This document shows positions 1 to 8,736 of a DNA stretch of 64,000 nucleotides, piece after piece. The DNA is taken from positions 682,001-746,000 of the forward strand of contig OZ244915.1 of NCBI GenBank assembly GCA_965221815.1. The letters run 5' to 3'. The position numbers were made by a program, and so were the translations under genes. The notes beneath the pieces are model-generated. The model worked only from the letters and a program-made list of their open reading frames with translations. It searched no databases and had not been told where the DNA came from. Within the stretch, counting starts at the first letter, position 1, and every line of letters begins with the position of its first letter. This DNA is from JAPOXR01 sp965221815. Its GTDB lineage: Bacteria > Pseudomonadota > Alphaproteobacteria > Rhodobacterales > Rhodobacteraceae.

Positions 1-144
1 CACTGCGACTAACTGCGCCTCTTTCGAACAATAAGTTCAGTTAACTTGGTGTTGGTGGCCTCCGCAAGGAGAAACCTGTCGCCGCCGGGCAGTCGGGCCT
101 GTCGGAAAGGACAACGCACTTCAATCGTCAGAAGGAGACCAGAC

Positions 145-765
145 GTGACAAAACGCACGACTGCCAAGTACAAGATCGATCGCCGAATGGGTGCCAATCT
201 TTGGGGGCGCCCAAAATCTCCCGTTAATCGTCGGGAGTATCCTCCCGGCCAACATGGGCAACGCCGCCGCGCGAAGTTCTCGGACTTCGGCTTACAACTC
301 CGCGCCAAGCAGAAGCTGAAGGGCTATTATGGAGATCTCACGGAGAAACAGTTTCGGCGGATATTCGCCGAGGCAGAGAGGATGCGCGGCGATACCGGTG
401 AGAATCTCATCGGTCTTCTCGAGCGGCGACTTGACGCGATCGTTTATCGTGCAAAGTTCACGCCAACGATTTTTGCGGCCCGCCAGTTCGTCAATCATTG
501 CCATGTGATTGTCAATGGAAAGCGGGTGAATATCCCGTCCTATCGGGTCACCGAAGGCGACGTAATTGAAGTGCGGGAACGGTCCAAACAGCTTGCGATT
601 GTTCTTCAGTCCGTGGGTCTTCCTGAACGAGAAGTGCCAGATTACATCGTTGTTGACTACAGCAAGATGACCGCACAACTTCAGCGGATTCCAGCATTTG
701 ACGAGGTGCCGTTTGGGGCTGTCATGGAACCGAATCTGGTTGTGGAATATTACGCCAAGAACTGA
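145..765 (+). CDS. rpsD: 30S ribosomal protein S4
   Basis: Primary 16S rRNA-binding protein that nucleates assembly of the small-subunit body. The 206-residue product has the N-terminal stretch KYKIDRR.G.NLWGRPKSP and the S4/Hsp domain around residues 95-160 (LLERRLDAIVYRA, then NHCHVIVNGKRVNIPSY), and it ends EPNLVVEYYAKN, as alphaproteobacterial S4 does. The GTG at 145 is chosen because GAAGGAGA at 131-138 is a good ribosome binding site and this N-terminus fits the family; the same frame is open further upstream, but that part is not S4-like. It appears monocistronic, with the MFS gene about 100 bp downstream. I see nothing unusual. Confidence 0.97.
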   Translation: MTKRTTAKYKIDRRMGANLWGRPKSPVNRREYPPGQHGQRRRAKFSDFGLQLRAKQKLKGYYGDLTEKQFRRIFAEAERMRGDTGENLIGLLERRLDAIVYRAKFTPTIFAARQFVNHCHVIVNGKRVNIPSYRVTEGDVIEVRERSKQLAIVLQSVGLPEREVPDYIVVDYSKMTAQLQRIPAFDEVPFGAVMEPNLVVEYYAKN

Positions 766-870
766 TTTGTTCCGACCCATTCACCACTCGTATATTGACC
801 TGCGATTGAACTGCAGCGAAAAGATCGCCCCGACGGGTTTTGATCATGGACAGCGAGGCGGTGCCCGGTC

Positions 871-2070
871 ATGATGCCGCTCGTGGATGCAAGGCTGCTG
901 CCCTATTGGCGGCGGCCACTGTTTCTCCTGTTTCTGATGGCGGTCGCCATGCCTTTATCCTTTGCCACCTGGTCTGCACTGCTGAACAATTTTGTGATCG
1001 AAGCCGCGGGATTTGACGGTGTCGATATTGGCTGGCTGCATACCGTCCGCGAGATTCCAGGCTTTCTAGCCGTCGGGGTCATTGTGCTTCTTCTCTGGGT
1101 TCGCGAGCAGGTTCTGGCAGTCGTCATGCTGGTGGTGCTTGGAGTTGCAACCGCCGTTGTTGCCTGGTTTCCCACTTTTGGCGGGTTACTGGCGACGACG
1201 ATGATCGCATCCGTCGGATTCCACTATTTCGAGACCGTATTCCAATCGCTGCAGTTGCAATGGCTTGAACTTGAGGAAGCGCCCGAGGCCATCGGATGGA
1301 TTGTCGCCGTCGGGTCGGGTGCGTCGCTCGGTGCCTACGGCCTCATTGTGTTGACCTGGGAGACTTTTGGTCTGTCTTATAACAGTGTGTATCTTGCAGG
1401 TGGCGGACTGACAGTCCTGATTGCCCTCTACTGTCTCGTCGTATTTCCGCAGATTCGTTCACCAACGCGTCAGCGACCGCAGTTCATTCTGCGGCGCCGA
1501 TATTGGCTCTATTACATGCTGCAATTCATGTCGGGTGCGCGGCGGCAGATTTTCGTGGTTTTTGCTGCCTTTATGATGGTTGAAAAGTTCGGTTTTGAAG
1601 TTCACGAGGTGACTGCACTTTTCCTGATCAATTATCTGGTCAATATGGTCGCTGCGCCCTTCATGGGAAAAGCCATCGCCCGTTTCGGAGAACGTGCGGC
1701 TCTGGCAGTTGAATATCTTGGGCTGACAGCTGTTTTTCTGGCATACGGGGGAATCTACAATTTTGGATGGGGAGCAGCACTCGCGGCCGCTCTGTATGTT
1801 CTCGATCATCTCTTTTTCGCACTGGCCTTCGCTCTCAAGACCTATTTTCAGAAGATTGCCGATCCAGCTGATATTGCCCCGACAGCGGCCGTCTCATTTA
1901 CGATCAACCATATTGCCGCGGTCTTCTTGCCCGCCCTGCTGGGATATGCCTGGATTGTTTCACCGAGCAGCGTGTTCACAGCGGCAGCGGCGATGGCAAT
2001 TGTATCGCTCATTCTTGCTCTGTTGGTCCCGCGCCATCCAAAGCCGGGGCGAGAGACAATTCTGGCTTGA
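871..2070 (+). CDS. MFS transporter
   Basis: A 399-residue, very hydrophobic protein with about 12 predicted membrane segments, the size and layout of a major facilitator superfamily carrier. Hydrophobic stretches start at about residue 16 and end at about 385, with a charged central loop near residues 190-210 (FPQIRSPTRQRPQ) that separates the two six-helix halves. The substrate cannot be read from the sequence, and no drug- or sugar-specific motif stands out. Two adjacent ATG codons (871 and 874) could both serve as start. The gene stands alone between rpsD and msrA. Confidence 0.8.
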   Translation: MMPLVDARLLPYWRRPLFLLFLMAVAMPLSFATWSALLNNFVIEAAGFDGVDIGWLHTVREIPGFLAVGVIVLLLWVREQVLAVVMLVVLGVATAVVAWFPTFGGLLATTMIASVGFHYFETVFQSLQLQWLELEEAPEAIGWIVAVGSGASLGAYGLIVLTWETFGLSYNSVYLAGGGLTVLIALYCLVVFPQIRSPTRQRPQFILRRRYWLYYMLQFMSGARRQIFVVFAAFMMVEKFGFEVHEVTALFLINYLVNMVAAPFMGKAIARFGERAALAVEYLGLTAVFLAYGGIYNFGWGAALAAALYVLDHLFFALAFALKTYFQKIADPADIAPTAAVSFTINHIAAVFLPALLGYAWIVSPSSVFTAAAAMAIVSLILALLVPRHPKPGRETILA

Positions 2071-2257
2071 AACGTCTCAGCCATTTGAGCAATGTTTCAA
2101 CAGATTCTGCGCGCCGACAATGGCTGTGTGGGTGCTGTGATACGGGGGTGCGGACGAATTCGTGGTGGGGTCCACCAAAAATTGGTTATGGTGAGCCTGT
2201 CACCATGGTCTCATCCTGTAGGAAATCAGGTGAGCGGTCAGTCGGGAGGAAAGGTGA

Positions 2258-2902
2258 ATGATTCGATTGTTTTCAAAAAAGACAAGGTATCCGCGACCCG
2301 AAGAAGCGCTTGCAGGACGGCTTCAACCGATCCCGACAGCGGAGAACCATTTCGTCAGCGGTCATAAATTGAAGGGGCCTTACCCGGAAGCGATGCGACT
2401 CGCCATGTTGGGAATGGGTTGTTTCTGGGGGGTTGAAAGACTGTTCTGGCAGATCAGTGGTGTCTGGGTTACGGCTGTTGGTTACGCTGGTGGACTGACT
2501 CCCAACCCGACTTACGAGGAGGTTTGTTCGGGTGCAACGGGTCATAACGAGGTGGTTCGAATCGTGTATGATCCGCAAAAAGTCGATCTCGATCACCTGT
2601 TGAAGGTCTTTTGGGAAAATCATGATCCGACGCAGGGGATGCGGCAGGGAAACGACATCGGAACACAGTATCGTTCGGGAATTTATGTTTCGAGCAGCGA
2701 AGAGAAGATACAGGCCGAAGCAAGCCGCAGTCACTACCAGCAACGCCTGCGACAGGCGGGATATGGCGACATTACAACCGAGATCCTTGATGCACCCCCA
2801 TTTTATTTTGCCGAAGACTATCATCAGCAATATCTTGCCAAGAATCCGGGGGGCTATTGCGCCTTGCGCGGGCTCGGCGTGACATGTCCATCTGTTGCCT
2901 GA
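2258..2902 (+). CDS. msrA: Peptide-methionine (S)-S-oxide reductase MsrA
   Basis: Repairs oxidised methionine (S-epimer) in proteins, using thioredoxin. The 214-residue product carries the catalytic GCFWG motif (Cys55), followed by GYAGG, EVCSGATGHNEVV and the HDPTQGMRQGNDIGTQYRS block, all standard for MsrA. A C-terminal cysteine (GLGVTC) may be the resolving cysteine. A GGAGGAAAGG stretch just before the ATG at 2258 is a strong ribosome binding site. The first 45 residues before the catalytic domain are longer than in the shortest MsrA proteins but are common in proteobacteria. prmA follows closely on the same strand. Confidence 0.95.
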   Translation: MIRLFSKKTRYPRPEEALAGRLQPIPTAENHFVSGHKLKGPYPEAMRLAMLGMGCFWGVERLFWQISGVWVTAVGYAGGLTPNPTYEEVCSGATGHNEVVRIVYDPQKVDLDHLLKVFWENHDPTQGMRQGNDIGTQYRSGIYVSSSEEKIQAEASRSHYQQRLRQAGYGDITTEILDAPPFYFAEDYHQQYLAKNPGGYCALRGLGVTCPSVA

Positions 2903-2960
2903 CAGATTGTGTCCCGATCGGTCCGGTATGGACCGGGAAATGGCGGGTGGAGCATCTTCG

Positions 2961-3863
2961 ATGACATGGTTTGTCGCTCTCGGAGTCGCACAGAGTCAGG
3001 AGACTGCGGAACGGATACAGGATTCACTGCAAAGTTTGTCTCCGGCACCCGAAGCCACGGTTTCAGTTGAGATTGATGAGTCTCGTGGCGTGTGGGAGGC
3101 AGGGGGATACTTTCGGCAATCACCAGACAGGATTGGCCTTGCATTACTTGCATCAGTTTATGGAATTGATGACTTCTCGGTTTGCGAAATTTCAGAACAT
3201 GATTGGGTTCAAGAGATCAGTCGGAACTTGCCACCGGTACGGGCTGGCCGATTTCTGGTTTATGGCAGTCATTGTGAAATCAATGCCGGGCCGGCGGAAC
3301 TCCCAATCCTGATCGACGCTTCGCTTGCTTTTGGGACCGGACATCATGCCTCAACACAGTTATGCCTCGAGTTGATGAGTCAGCTTTTTGAATCCGGAGC
3401 CCGTATTTCCCGTTGCGCCGATATCGGATGCGGAACCGGGATTCTTTCAATCGCTGCGGCATTGTTATGGCGGTGTCGGGTCGAATGTTGCGACAGTGAT
3501 CCGACCGCGGTGACAGTCGCCGAACTGAATATTTCCGCCAACCATGTTGCTGAGCATATCAATGTACACGCGGTTTCGGGGGCACCCTCGGCATTGTTTC
3601 CAGTTGGAACCTACGATCTTGTCGTAGCGAATATTCTCAGTGAACCATTGATCCGGGTGGCACCGGAACTCACCTCACTGCTCAGCATACAAGGACAGAT
3701 TATTCTATCCGGCCTCACCGCAGAACAGGCTGAAGAGGTCTTGGCGGCTTATTGTCCCTGTGGGTTACGACAGGTCCGGCAACAGCAGCAGGGCAATTGG
3801 GTGGCGCTTCATCTCTTGCAAGACCGGTCTGGGACGACTGGACTGACAAGCACAAAGTCATGA
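2961..3863 (+). CDS. prmA: Ribosomal protein L11 methyltransferase PrmA
   Basis: SAM-dependent methyltransferase that trimethylates ribosomal protein L11. The 300-residue product has the family signatures AFGTGHH (around residue 123), the SAM motif DIGCGTGILSIAA, and VANIL. I place the start at ATG 2961 because GGTGGAG at 2946-2952 is well spaced and the protein then begins MTWFVALGVA, like other PrmA N-terminal domains; ATG 2928 and 2940 or an earlier start are possible but add an unlikely leader. Its 3' end overlaps the convergent FAH-family gene by 6 bp. Confidence 0.93.
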   Translation: MTWFVALGVAQSQETAERIQDSLQSLSPAPEATVSVEIDESRGVWEAGGYFRQSPDRIGLALLASVYGIDDFSVCEISEHDWVQEISRNLPPVRAGRFLVYGSHCEINAGPAELPILIDASLAFGTGHHASTQLCLELMSQLFESGARISRCADIGCGTGILSIAAALLWRCRVECCDSDPTAVTVAELNISANHVAEHINVHAVSGAPSALFPVGTYDLVVANILSEPLIRVAPELTSLLSIQGQIILSGLTAEQAEEVLAAYCPCGLRQVRQQQQGNWVALHLLQDRSGTTGLTSTKS

Positions 3864-4706
3864 ACCATCTGTCCACGCAATGACATCCTGGCGCTGTGCA
3901 CCAAGCCCTTCAATACCCAGTTCAATCACCTGTCCCGGCCGCAAAAAAGTGGGGGGTTTCATCCCCAGTCCCACACCCGGCGGTGTCCCCGTCGGGATGA
4001 TATCGCCCGGCTGCAACGACATGAAATGCGAGATATAGGAAACAAGCGTCTTGACGCCAAAAATCATGGTATGGGTTGACCCCGACTGACGACGATGCCC
4101 ATCAATATCCAACCACATCTTGAGATTTTGCGGGTCTGCAATTTCATCTCTGGTCACCAGCCACGGGCCGATGGGCGCAAAACTGTCAGCACTTTTTCCC
4201 TTGATCCATTGACCACCCCGTTCAGTCTGAAAGGATCTTTCGGACACATCGTTGATGACGCAATAGCCCGCGACGTGATCGAGTGAATCATCCTCGGCGA
4301 CATAGGAACTCGTTTTTCCGATGACGATTCCCAGTTCAACTTCCCAGTCGGTCTTTTCTGAACCCTTTGGAATAATCACGTTGTCGTAAGGGCCGGTGAT
4401 GCTTGAGGTTGACTTTCCGAACAGAATTGGCTCTTTGGGAATTTTTGCGCCGGTTTCCGCCGCATGATCAGAATAGTTCAAACCGACACAGATGATTTTT
4501 CCGACCTCACCAACGCATGGACCGACTCGCATTCCATCGGGGAAGACGGGAAGGCTATCCATCTCCAGATTGTCAGCCCATGACATATCTGCCAGAGTTG
4601 TACCATTGATGTCATTGATGATGGTCGACAGATCCCGGTAGTTTCCGTCTGTATCAAGGACGGCAGGCTTTTCCTGGCCGTGTGGGCCAATACGTGCAAA
4701 TTTCAA
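3858..4706 (-). CDS. Fumarylacetoacetate hydrolase family protein
   Basis: A 282-residue member of the FAH superfamily, metal-dependent enzymes that cleave or hydrate C-C bonds in 2-oxo acids (2,4-diketo-3-deoxyfuconate hydrolase, ureidoglycolate lyase-like and acylpyruvase relatives). The motifs GKIICVGLNYSDHAAE, DWEVELGIVIG (metal-binding acids) and PTGTPPGVGLG are diagnostic. The start is a TTG at 4706, supported by a strong GAGGAGGAA ribosome binding site directly upstream. The exact substrate is not deducible. It is followed upstream by the YHS gene on the same strand and may be co-transcribed with it. Confidence 0.88.
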   Translation of the reverse strand: MKFARIGPHGQEKPAVLDTDGNYRDLSTIINDINGTTLADMSWADNLEMDSLPVFPDGMRVGPCVGEVGKIICVGLNYSDHAAETGAKIPKEPILFGKSTSSITGPYDNVIIPKGSEKTDWEVELGIVIGKTSSYVAEDDSLDHVAGYCVINDVSERSFQTERGGQWIKGKSADSFAPIGPWLVTRDEIADPQNLKMWLDIDGHRRQSGSTHTMIFGVKTLVSYISHFMSLQPGDIIPTGTPPGVGLGMKPPTFLRPGQVIELGIEGLGAQRQDVIAWTDGS

Positions 4707-4776
4707 CTGATTTCCTCCTCAGGCGGCAAGAATTGAGAGCAATACATGCGCTGTCTTCAATTGTTTCGTCAATTGT

Positions 4777-5220
4777 CTACTTCTCCAGTACGCCTGGCCA
4801 GTTGGCATCCCCTTTGACAACATTGCCCGGAATATCCTGTTCCCAGCGGCGACGCACATTCAGGCTGAAATTGAGATAGAGCCGATCTTCAAAAATGGTC
4901 CATGCTTCGGGCTGCGTGGAGGCCGTGTAATTGTTGGCAACCGCCCAGGCACAATAACCACCATATTTGGGGGCATATTTTTCCGGGTCACTGCGAAAAA
5001 GTTCCTGATGTTGCGCCGAGGTGAATCGCCACGTCGCTCCGTTCCACATGGTCTCGAACTCCTTGGAACCCTTCTGGGGTTCGCCCTGGGTAAAATAAGC
5101 GACGGGGTCGTACCCACGAATCGCCGTTCCCCAGCGGGAAAAAACGGGATCAGATCCAGCAAAAAGCGGTTGGCCGGCCGTCGCCGCGACCAAAGCCAGA
5201 AATGTGCGTCGGGTTAGCAT
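4777..5220 (-). CDS. YHS-domain exported protein
   Basis: A 147-residue protein beginning MLTRRTFLALVAATAGQPLFA, a short Tat-like signal (RR followed by a hydrophobic run and an A-x-A-type site). The mature part has a YHS-type domain (residues about 36-90: GYDPVAYFTQGEP, then KYAPKYGGYCAWAV). YHS domains are associated with metal or haem handling, but no function is established for this subgroup. It lies upstream of the FAH gene on the same strand and is divergent from ruvC. Confidence 0.75.
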   Translation of the reverse strand: MLTRRTFLALVAATAGQPLFAGSDPVFSRWGTAIRGYDPVAYFTQGEPQKGSKEFETMWNGATWRFTSAQHQELFRSDPEKYAPKYGGYCAWAVANNYTASTQPEAWTIFEDRLYLNFSLNVRRRWEQDIPGNVVKGDANWPGVLEK

Positions 5221-5458
5221 GTCTTCCAGTCCATTTATTTCAATCCTGCTGACAACCTATAGGCGGATTTGTGACAGAGATTCCAGACCATCATATCCGA
5301 TTGCTCAATTCTGGTGGGCAGAAGGGAGCAATGGCACTCCTGCGACAGATCATACCCAAGGGCCACATTTTGACCGTGTGAATCAAATGATGCGGGATTG
5401 CATTGACCGCCATTCTGTGCTGATCTCATGGCTAACTCACCCCGACAACATTTACAAT

Positions 5459-5473
5459 GTTCTTGTTTCGTGC
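5459..5473 (+). promoter_or_regulatory. Near-consensus SOS (LexA) box upstream of ruvC
   Basis: GTTC-N7-GTGC lies about 32 bp before the ruvC start. The alphaproteobacterial LexA consensus is GTTC-N7-GTTC, so there is one mismatch. ruvCAB operons are commonly SOS-regulated, which makes this plausible but unproven. The rest of 5221-5505 holds no gene that I recognise. Confidence 0.45.
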
Positions 5474-5505
5474 TAGCTAAATTGATAGTTAGGAGGAATG
5501 ATAGA

Positions 5506-6030
5506 ATGCGTGTGATTGGCCTGGATCCGGGGCTTCGGCGGACTGGCTGGGGAGTGATTGATGCCGATGGTGCCGTTCTGGCCCATGTCGCGAACGGATG
5601 TTGCCGACCGGTGGGGTCAAGTCTGGGGGAGCGTCTGGCTTCCTTGTTTGAGCAGTTGACCGAGATTGTTGCGACTTATGCCCCCGAGGAGGCATCGGTG
5701 GAGAAAACCTTCGTGAACAATAACTATGGCGGCTCGCTGACATTGGGTCATGCGCGTGGTGTTGCCATTCTTTCGGTTGCGCGGATGGGAATTCGTATAG
5801 GTGAATATGCGCCCAATGCCGTCAAGAAAGCTGTCACTGGGGTTGGGCATGCGGACAAGACCCAGGTTGAAGCGATGATTCAGTTGCAATTGCCCGGGGC
5901 ACTGATCAACGGCACCGATGCCGCAGATGCACTGGCTGTCGCAGTCGCACATACAGCTGTTCGACATTTCAACAACAGGCTGAATGACGCTTTGTTTCGT
6001 GCTACCCATTCCTCCGACGTTCCCGCATGA
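5506..6030 (+). CDS. ruvC: Holliday junction endonuclease RuvC
   Basis: Dimeric endonuclease that resolves Holliday junctions after RuvAB branch migration. The 174-residue protein starts MRVIGLDPGLRRTGWG, with catalytic Asp7, a Glu in EEASVEKTFVNNN, and the C-terminal acid pair in GTDAADALAVA, so all four catalytic acids are visible. The start at ATG 5506 is set by AGGAGG at 5491-5496. ruvA begins inside its stop codon (ATGA overlap), so translation is coupled. Confidence 0.96.
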   Translation: MRVIGLDPGLRRTGWGVIDADGAVLAHVANGCCRPVGSSLGERLASLFEQLTEIVATYAPEEASVEKTFVNNNYGGSLTLGHARGVAILSVARMGIRIGEYAPNAVKKAVTGVGHADKTQVEAMIQLQLPGALINGTDAADALAVAVAHTAVRHFNNRLNDALFRATHSSDVPA

Positions 6031-6689
6031 TCGGTTGCCTGACCGGCATTGTCATTCAGAAGAATGCCGATTGTATTTTGCTTGATGTCGCTGGTGTTGG
6101 CTATCAGGTTTATTGTTCAGAGCGGACTCTCTCCGGTCTACCTGGCGATGATACGGTTGTGAGACTGTTTACTGATCTGCAGGTCCGCGAAGATTTGATC
6201 CAATTGTTTGGCTTCCTCACGCGCAAGGAGCGCGAATTGCATAACCTCCTGACATCTGTTCAAGGTGTCGGAGCCAAAGCCGCGCTAGCCATTGTTGGAT
6301 CACTCGATGTTGATGAGACCATCCGCGCGATTGCACTTGGTGATTCTGATGCCATCCGAACAGCCAGGGGTGTCGGGCCAAAACTGGCTTTGCGTATCGT
6401 CAATGAATTGAAAGAGCGGATCTCACTGCTCGTCTCTTGGGCGGAGACAGAAGGTGAGGCTCCCGTGACTGGCGTTGGTTTTGATGAAAGCTTCGTCAAA
6501 CAGCCCGCCGCTTCTCCTGCTGCCCAAACGGCACTGTCGCCTGCCGCCGAAGCCCATTCGGCATTGATCAATCTCGGCTACCAGCAGGGTGAGGCGGCAC
6601 GGGCTATCGCAGCGGCTGGGCGCGATAATCCGCAGGCGGGTACCGCTGAACTGTTGCGGCTTTCATTGCTCCTTTTGGTTCCCAAATGA
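6027..6689 (+). CDS. ruvA: Holliday junction DNA helicase subunit RuvA
   Basis: Tetrameric junction-binding subunit of the RuvAB branch-migration motor. The 220 residues show the N-terminal OB fold (MIGCLTGIV...VGYQVY), tandem helix-hairpin-helix motifs (LLTSVQGVGAKAALAIVG and ARGVGPKLALRIVNELKER), an alanine/proline-rich linker at about residues 150-175, and the C-terminal RuvB-binding domain (ALINLGYQQGEAARAI). The start overlaps the ruvC stop; ruvB starts 8 bp after this gene. Confidence 0.96.
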   Translation: MIGCLTGIVIQKNADCILLDVAGVGYQVYCSERTLSGLPGDDTVVRLFTDLQVREDLIQLFGFLTRKERELHNLLTSVQGVGAKAALAIVGSLDVDETIRAIALGDSDAIRTARGVGPKLALRIVNELKERISLLVSWAETEGEAPVTGVGFDESFVKQPAASPAAQTALSPAAEAHSALINLGYQQGEAARAIAAAGRDNPQAGTAELLRLSLLLLVPK

Positions 6690-6696
6690 ATTGAAC

Positions 6697-7752
6697 ATGG
6701 TCGCAGACAGCATGGTTGAAGATTCCGCACTCTCTACAGAGGCTCTGCCAGAAGATCCTGATCGAGCGTTACGACCAGCGTCTCTTGACGAATTCATTGG
6801 CCAGAATGATGCACGGGCCAATCTGCGAGTCTTTGTAGAGAGTGCACGGCGGCGCAATGTTGCCATGGATCATACCCTGTTCTTTGGACCACCGGGGCTT
6901 GGAAAGACAACGCTGGGTCAGATTTTGGCACGTGAACTCGGCGTGAATTTCAAGATGACATCGGGACCGGTTCTGGCCAAGGCGGGGGATCTTGCTGCCA
7001 TTCTGACCAGTCTGGAAAGTCGCGATATCCTGTTCATTGATGAAATCCACCGGCTGCAGCCGGTGGTGGAGGAGATCCTCTATCCCGCAATGGAAGATTC
7101 GGCACTTGATCTGGTCATTGGTTCAGGTCCGGCAGCCCGTACGGTGCGAATCGAATTGCCATCCTTTACGCTTGTCGGCGCAACGACACGGCAGGGTTTA
7201 CTGACAACACCGCTCCGCGATCGATTTGGGATTCCTATTCGGCTTGAATATTACGAGATTGAGGATCTGTATGAAATTGTCTCACGCGGCGCGAGACTGC
7301 TCGCGGTCAAGATTGACAAGGAAGGAGCATTTGAAATTGCCAAGCGTGCGCGCGGTACACCGCGCATTGCCAACCGCCTACTGAGCCGGGTTCTGGATTT
7401 CGCAATCGTTGAGGGTGATGGGCAAATCACGCTTGAAGTGGCACGCCTTGCCTTGGCGAGATTGGGGGTTGACGACGTCGGACTTGATTCGTCCGACCGC
7501 AGATATCTTCGTGCATTGGGAGAAACTTTTCGTGGAGGTCCGGTTGGCGTTGAAACGATGGCTGCTGCCCTGTCGGAAGCACGCGACTCGATTGAAGAGG
7601 TCACAGAACCGTTTCTGCTGCAGCAAGGATTGGTGCAACGCACGCCGCGCGGACGCATTCTTTCGATTTCCGGCTGGCATCATCTCGGTTTGGAACCCCC
7701 GTTGGGCGCGGATTTGCCTCAAGATATGTTTGATGGTGCTAATGACTCATGA
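6697..7752 (+). CDS. ruvB: Holliday junction DNA helicase RuvB
   Basis: AAA+ ATPase that drives branch migration. The 351-residue product has Walker A GPPGLGKTT, Walker B ILFIDEIHR, the sensor stretch LVGATTRQGLLTTPLRDRFG and the winged-helix C-terminus (VQRTPRGRILS). ATG 6697 gives a normal N-terminal length; ATG 6712 is an alternative. Its last codons overlap ybgC by 11 bp, so the two are translationally coupled, as in other ruv-ybgC-tol clusters. Confidence 0.96.
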   Translation: MVADSMVEDSALSTEALPEDPDRALRPASLDEFIGQNDARANLRVFVESARRRNVAMDHTLFFGPPGLGKTTLGQILARELGVNFKMTSGPVLAKAGDLAAILTSLESRDILFIDEIHRLQPVVEEILYPAMEDSALDLVIGSGPAARTVRIELPSFTLVGATTRQGLLTTPLRDRFGIPIRLEYYEIEDLYEIVSRGARLLAVKIDKEGAFEIAKRARGTPRIANRLLSRVLDFAIVEGDGQITLEVARLALARLGVDDVGLDSSDRRYLRALGETFRGGPVGVETMAAALSEARDSIEEVTEPFLLQQGLVQRTPRGRILSISGWHHLGLEPPLGADLPQDMFDGANDS

Positions 7753-8146
7753 GATTGAGGTTCGTGTCTACTATGAAGACACGGATCTTGCCGGAATCGT
7801 CTATTATGCAAATTATCTGAAGTATATTGAGCGTGGTCGAAGTGAATTTTTACGCACGATCGGTATCGACCAAGGCCGGTTACGTGAGGAAGAGAGAATC
7901 GTTTTTGCCGTCAGACACCTGGTTGCCGACTACCGGCGACCTGCAAGATTTGATGATCTTTTGCGGGTTGTCACACAAAATTTAAAATTTTCCAGGTCCC
8001 GTTTGACAATGCACCAGTCAATCTTGCGCAAGCGTGAATTGCTGTTCTCTGCAGATTGTGTTCTTGTTTGTTTGCATCAGTCCGGTCAAGCAGCGAGAAT
8101 TCCACAACAACTGTATTGCTTATTTGAAGCTGCCGGGAGCGAATAA
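7742..8146 (+). CDS. ybgC: Tol-Pal-associated acyl-CoA thioesterase YbgC
   Basis: A 134-residue hotdog-fold thioesterase. The family motif VRVYYEDTDLAGIVYYANYL, including the catalytic Asp, is intact, as is the following RGRSEFLR. YbgC hydrolyses short-chain or phospholipid-related acyl thioesters and is normally the first gene of the tol-pal operon. Here the next gene in the usual order, tolQ, lies 29 kb away, so ybgC is left as the last gene of the ruv operon. Its start lies inside ruvB. Confidence 0.93.
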   Translation: MTHEIEVRVYYEDTDLAGIVYYANYLKYIERGRSEFLRTIGIDQGRLREEERIVFAVRHLVADYRRPARFDDLLRVVTQNLKFSRSRLTMHQSILRKRELLFSADCVLVCLHQSGQAARIPQQLYCLFEAAGSE

Positions 8147-8682
8147 GCGCATCAAGGGTTAATTATTGATCGGATTCGGTGATGACCTCATCGGCCATGA
8201 TGGCATCTGAATCTCGAGCGAAGTTAGAGTGATCTTCTCATATTGCGCGCGTGATGCTGGTTCGACTCTTGTTGGGGCGACATGTCAATTTGTGTGCATT
8301 CTATGCTGTGTGGCAGCAGGTGTCTGTGACAATATCAATTTGCCATGCGACACCTTCGAGTTGGAGCCCCACTTCCACGGTGAAGCGGAGCATCTGTGTG
8401 CGTGGTGTATATTGACGATGATCTGGTTGATCGGGCCAGGCGATCATGTGTGGACATCTCCGACTCTTTCGCCGTCATTGAATTGATGCCGTGTCAAGGT
8501 GGGCAGATGATCTGGACCTGATCAAACACATCTGAGAGTTTTGTATCTATTTTTGGCAATCCTTTCAGCGGGTTATCGCAGACGCACCACAATCTCGAAC
8601 CCATATCACTTGCCTGAAATGATTGCTAACCTCCTTGACATTTGAGTGTAACGTGAAAATAGATTTTGCAATATGAGCAAGT
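8147..8682. other. Intergenic stretch at the left edge of the 29-kb island
   Basis: About 540 bp without a recognisable gene. Short open frames here (for example 8229-8486) show no known domain and unlikely composition. The left breakpoint of the island must lie between the ybgC stop and here, but I see no duplicated end or attachment site that fixes it. Confidence 0.5.
8635..8668 (+). promoter_or_regulatory. Putative promoter of the LolA-like gene
   Basis: A perfect TTGACA -35 at 8635-8640 is followed after about 17 bp by an A/T-rich -10-like AATAGA region. It is correctly placed for the gene starting near 8683/8737. The -10 match is weak. Confidence 0.4.
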
Positions 8683-8736
8683 TTGAAGCGAAGGACGTGC
8701 AGGGTGGATAGGATTCAGAGTTCAAGACATTATCTT

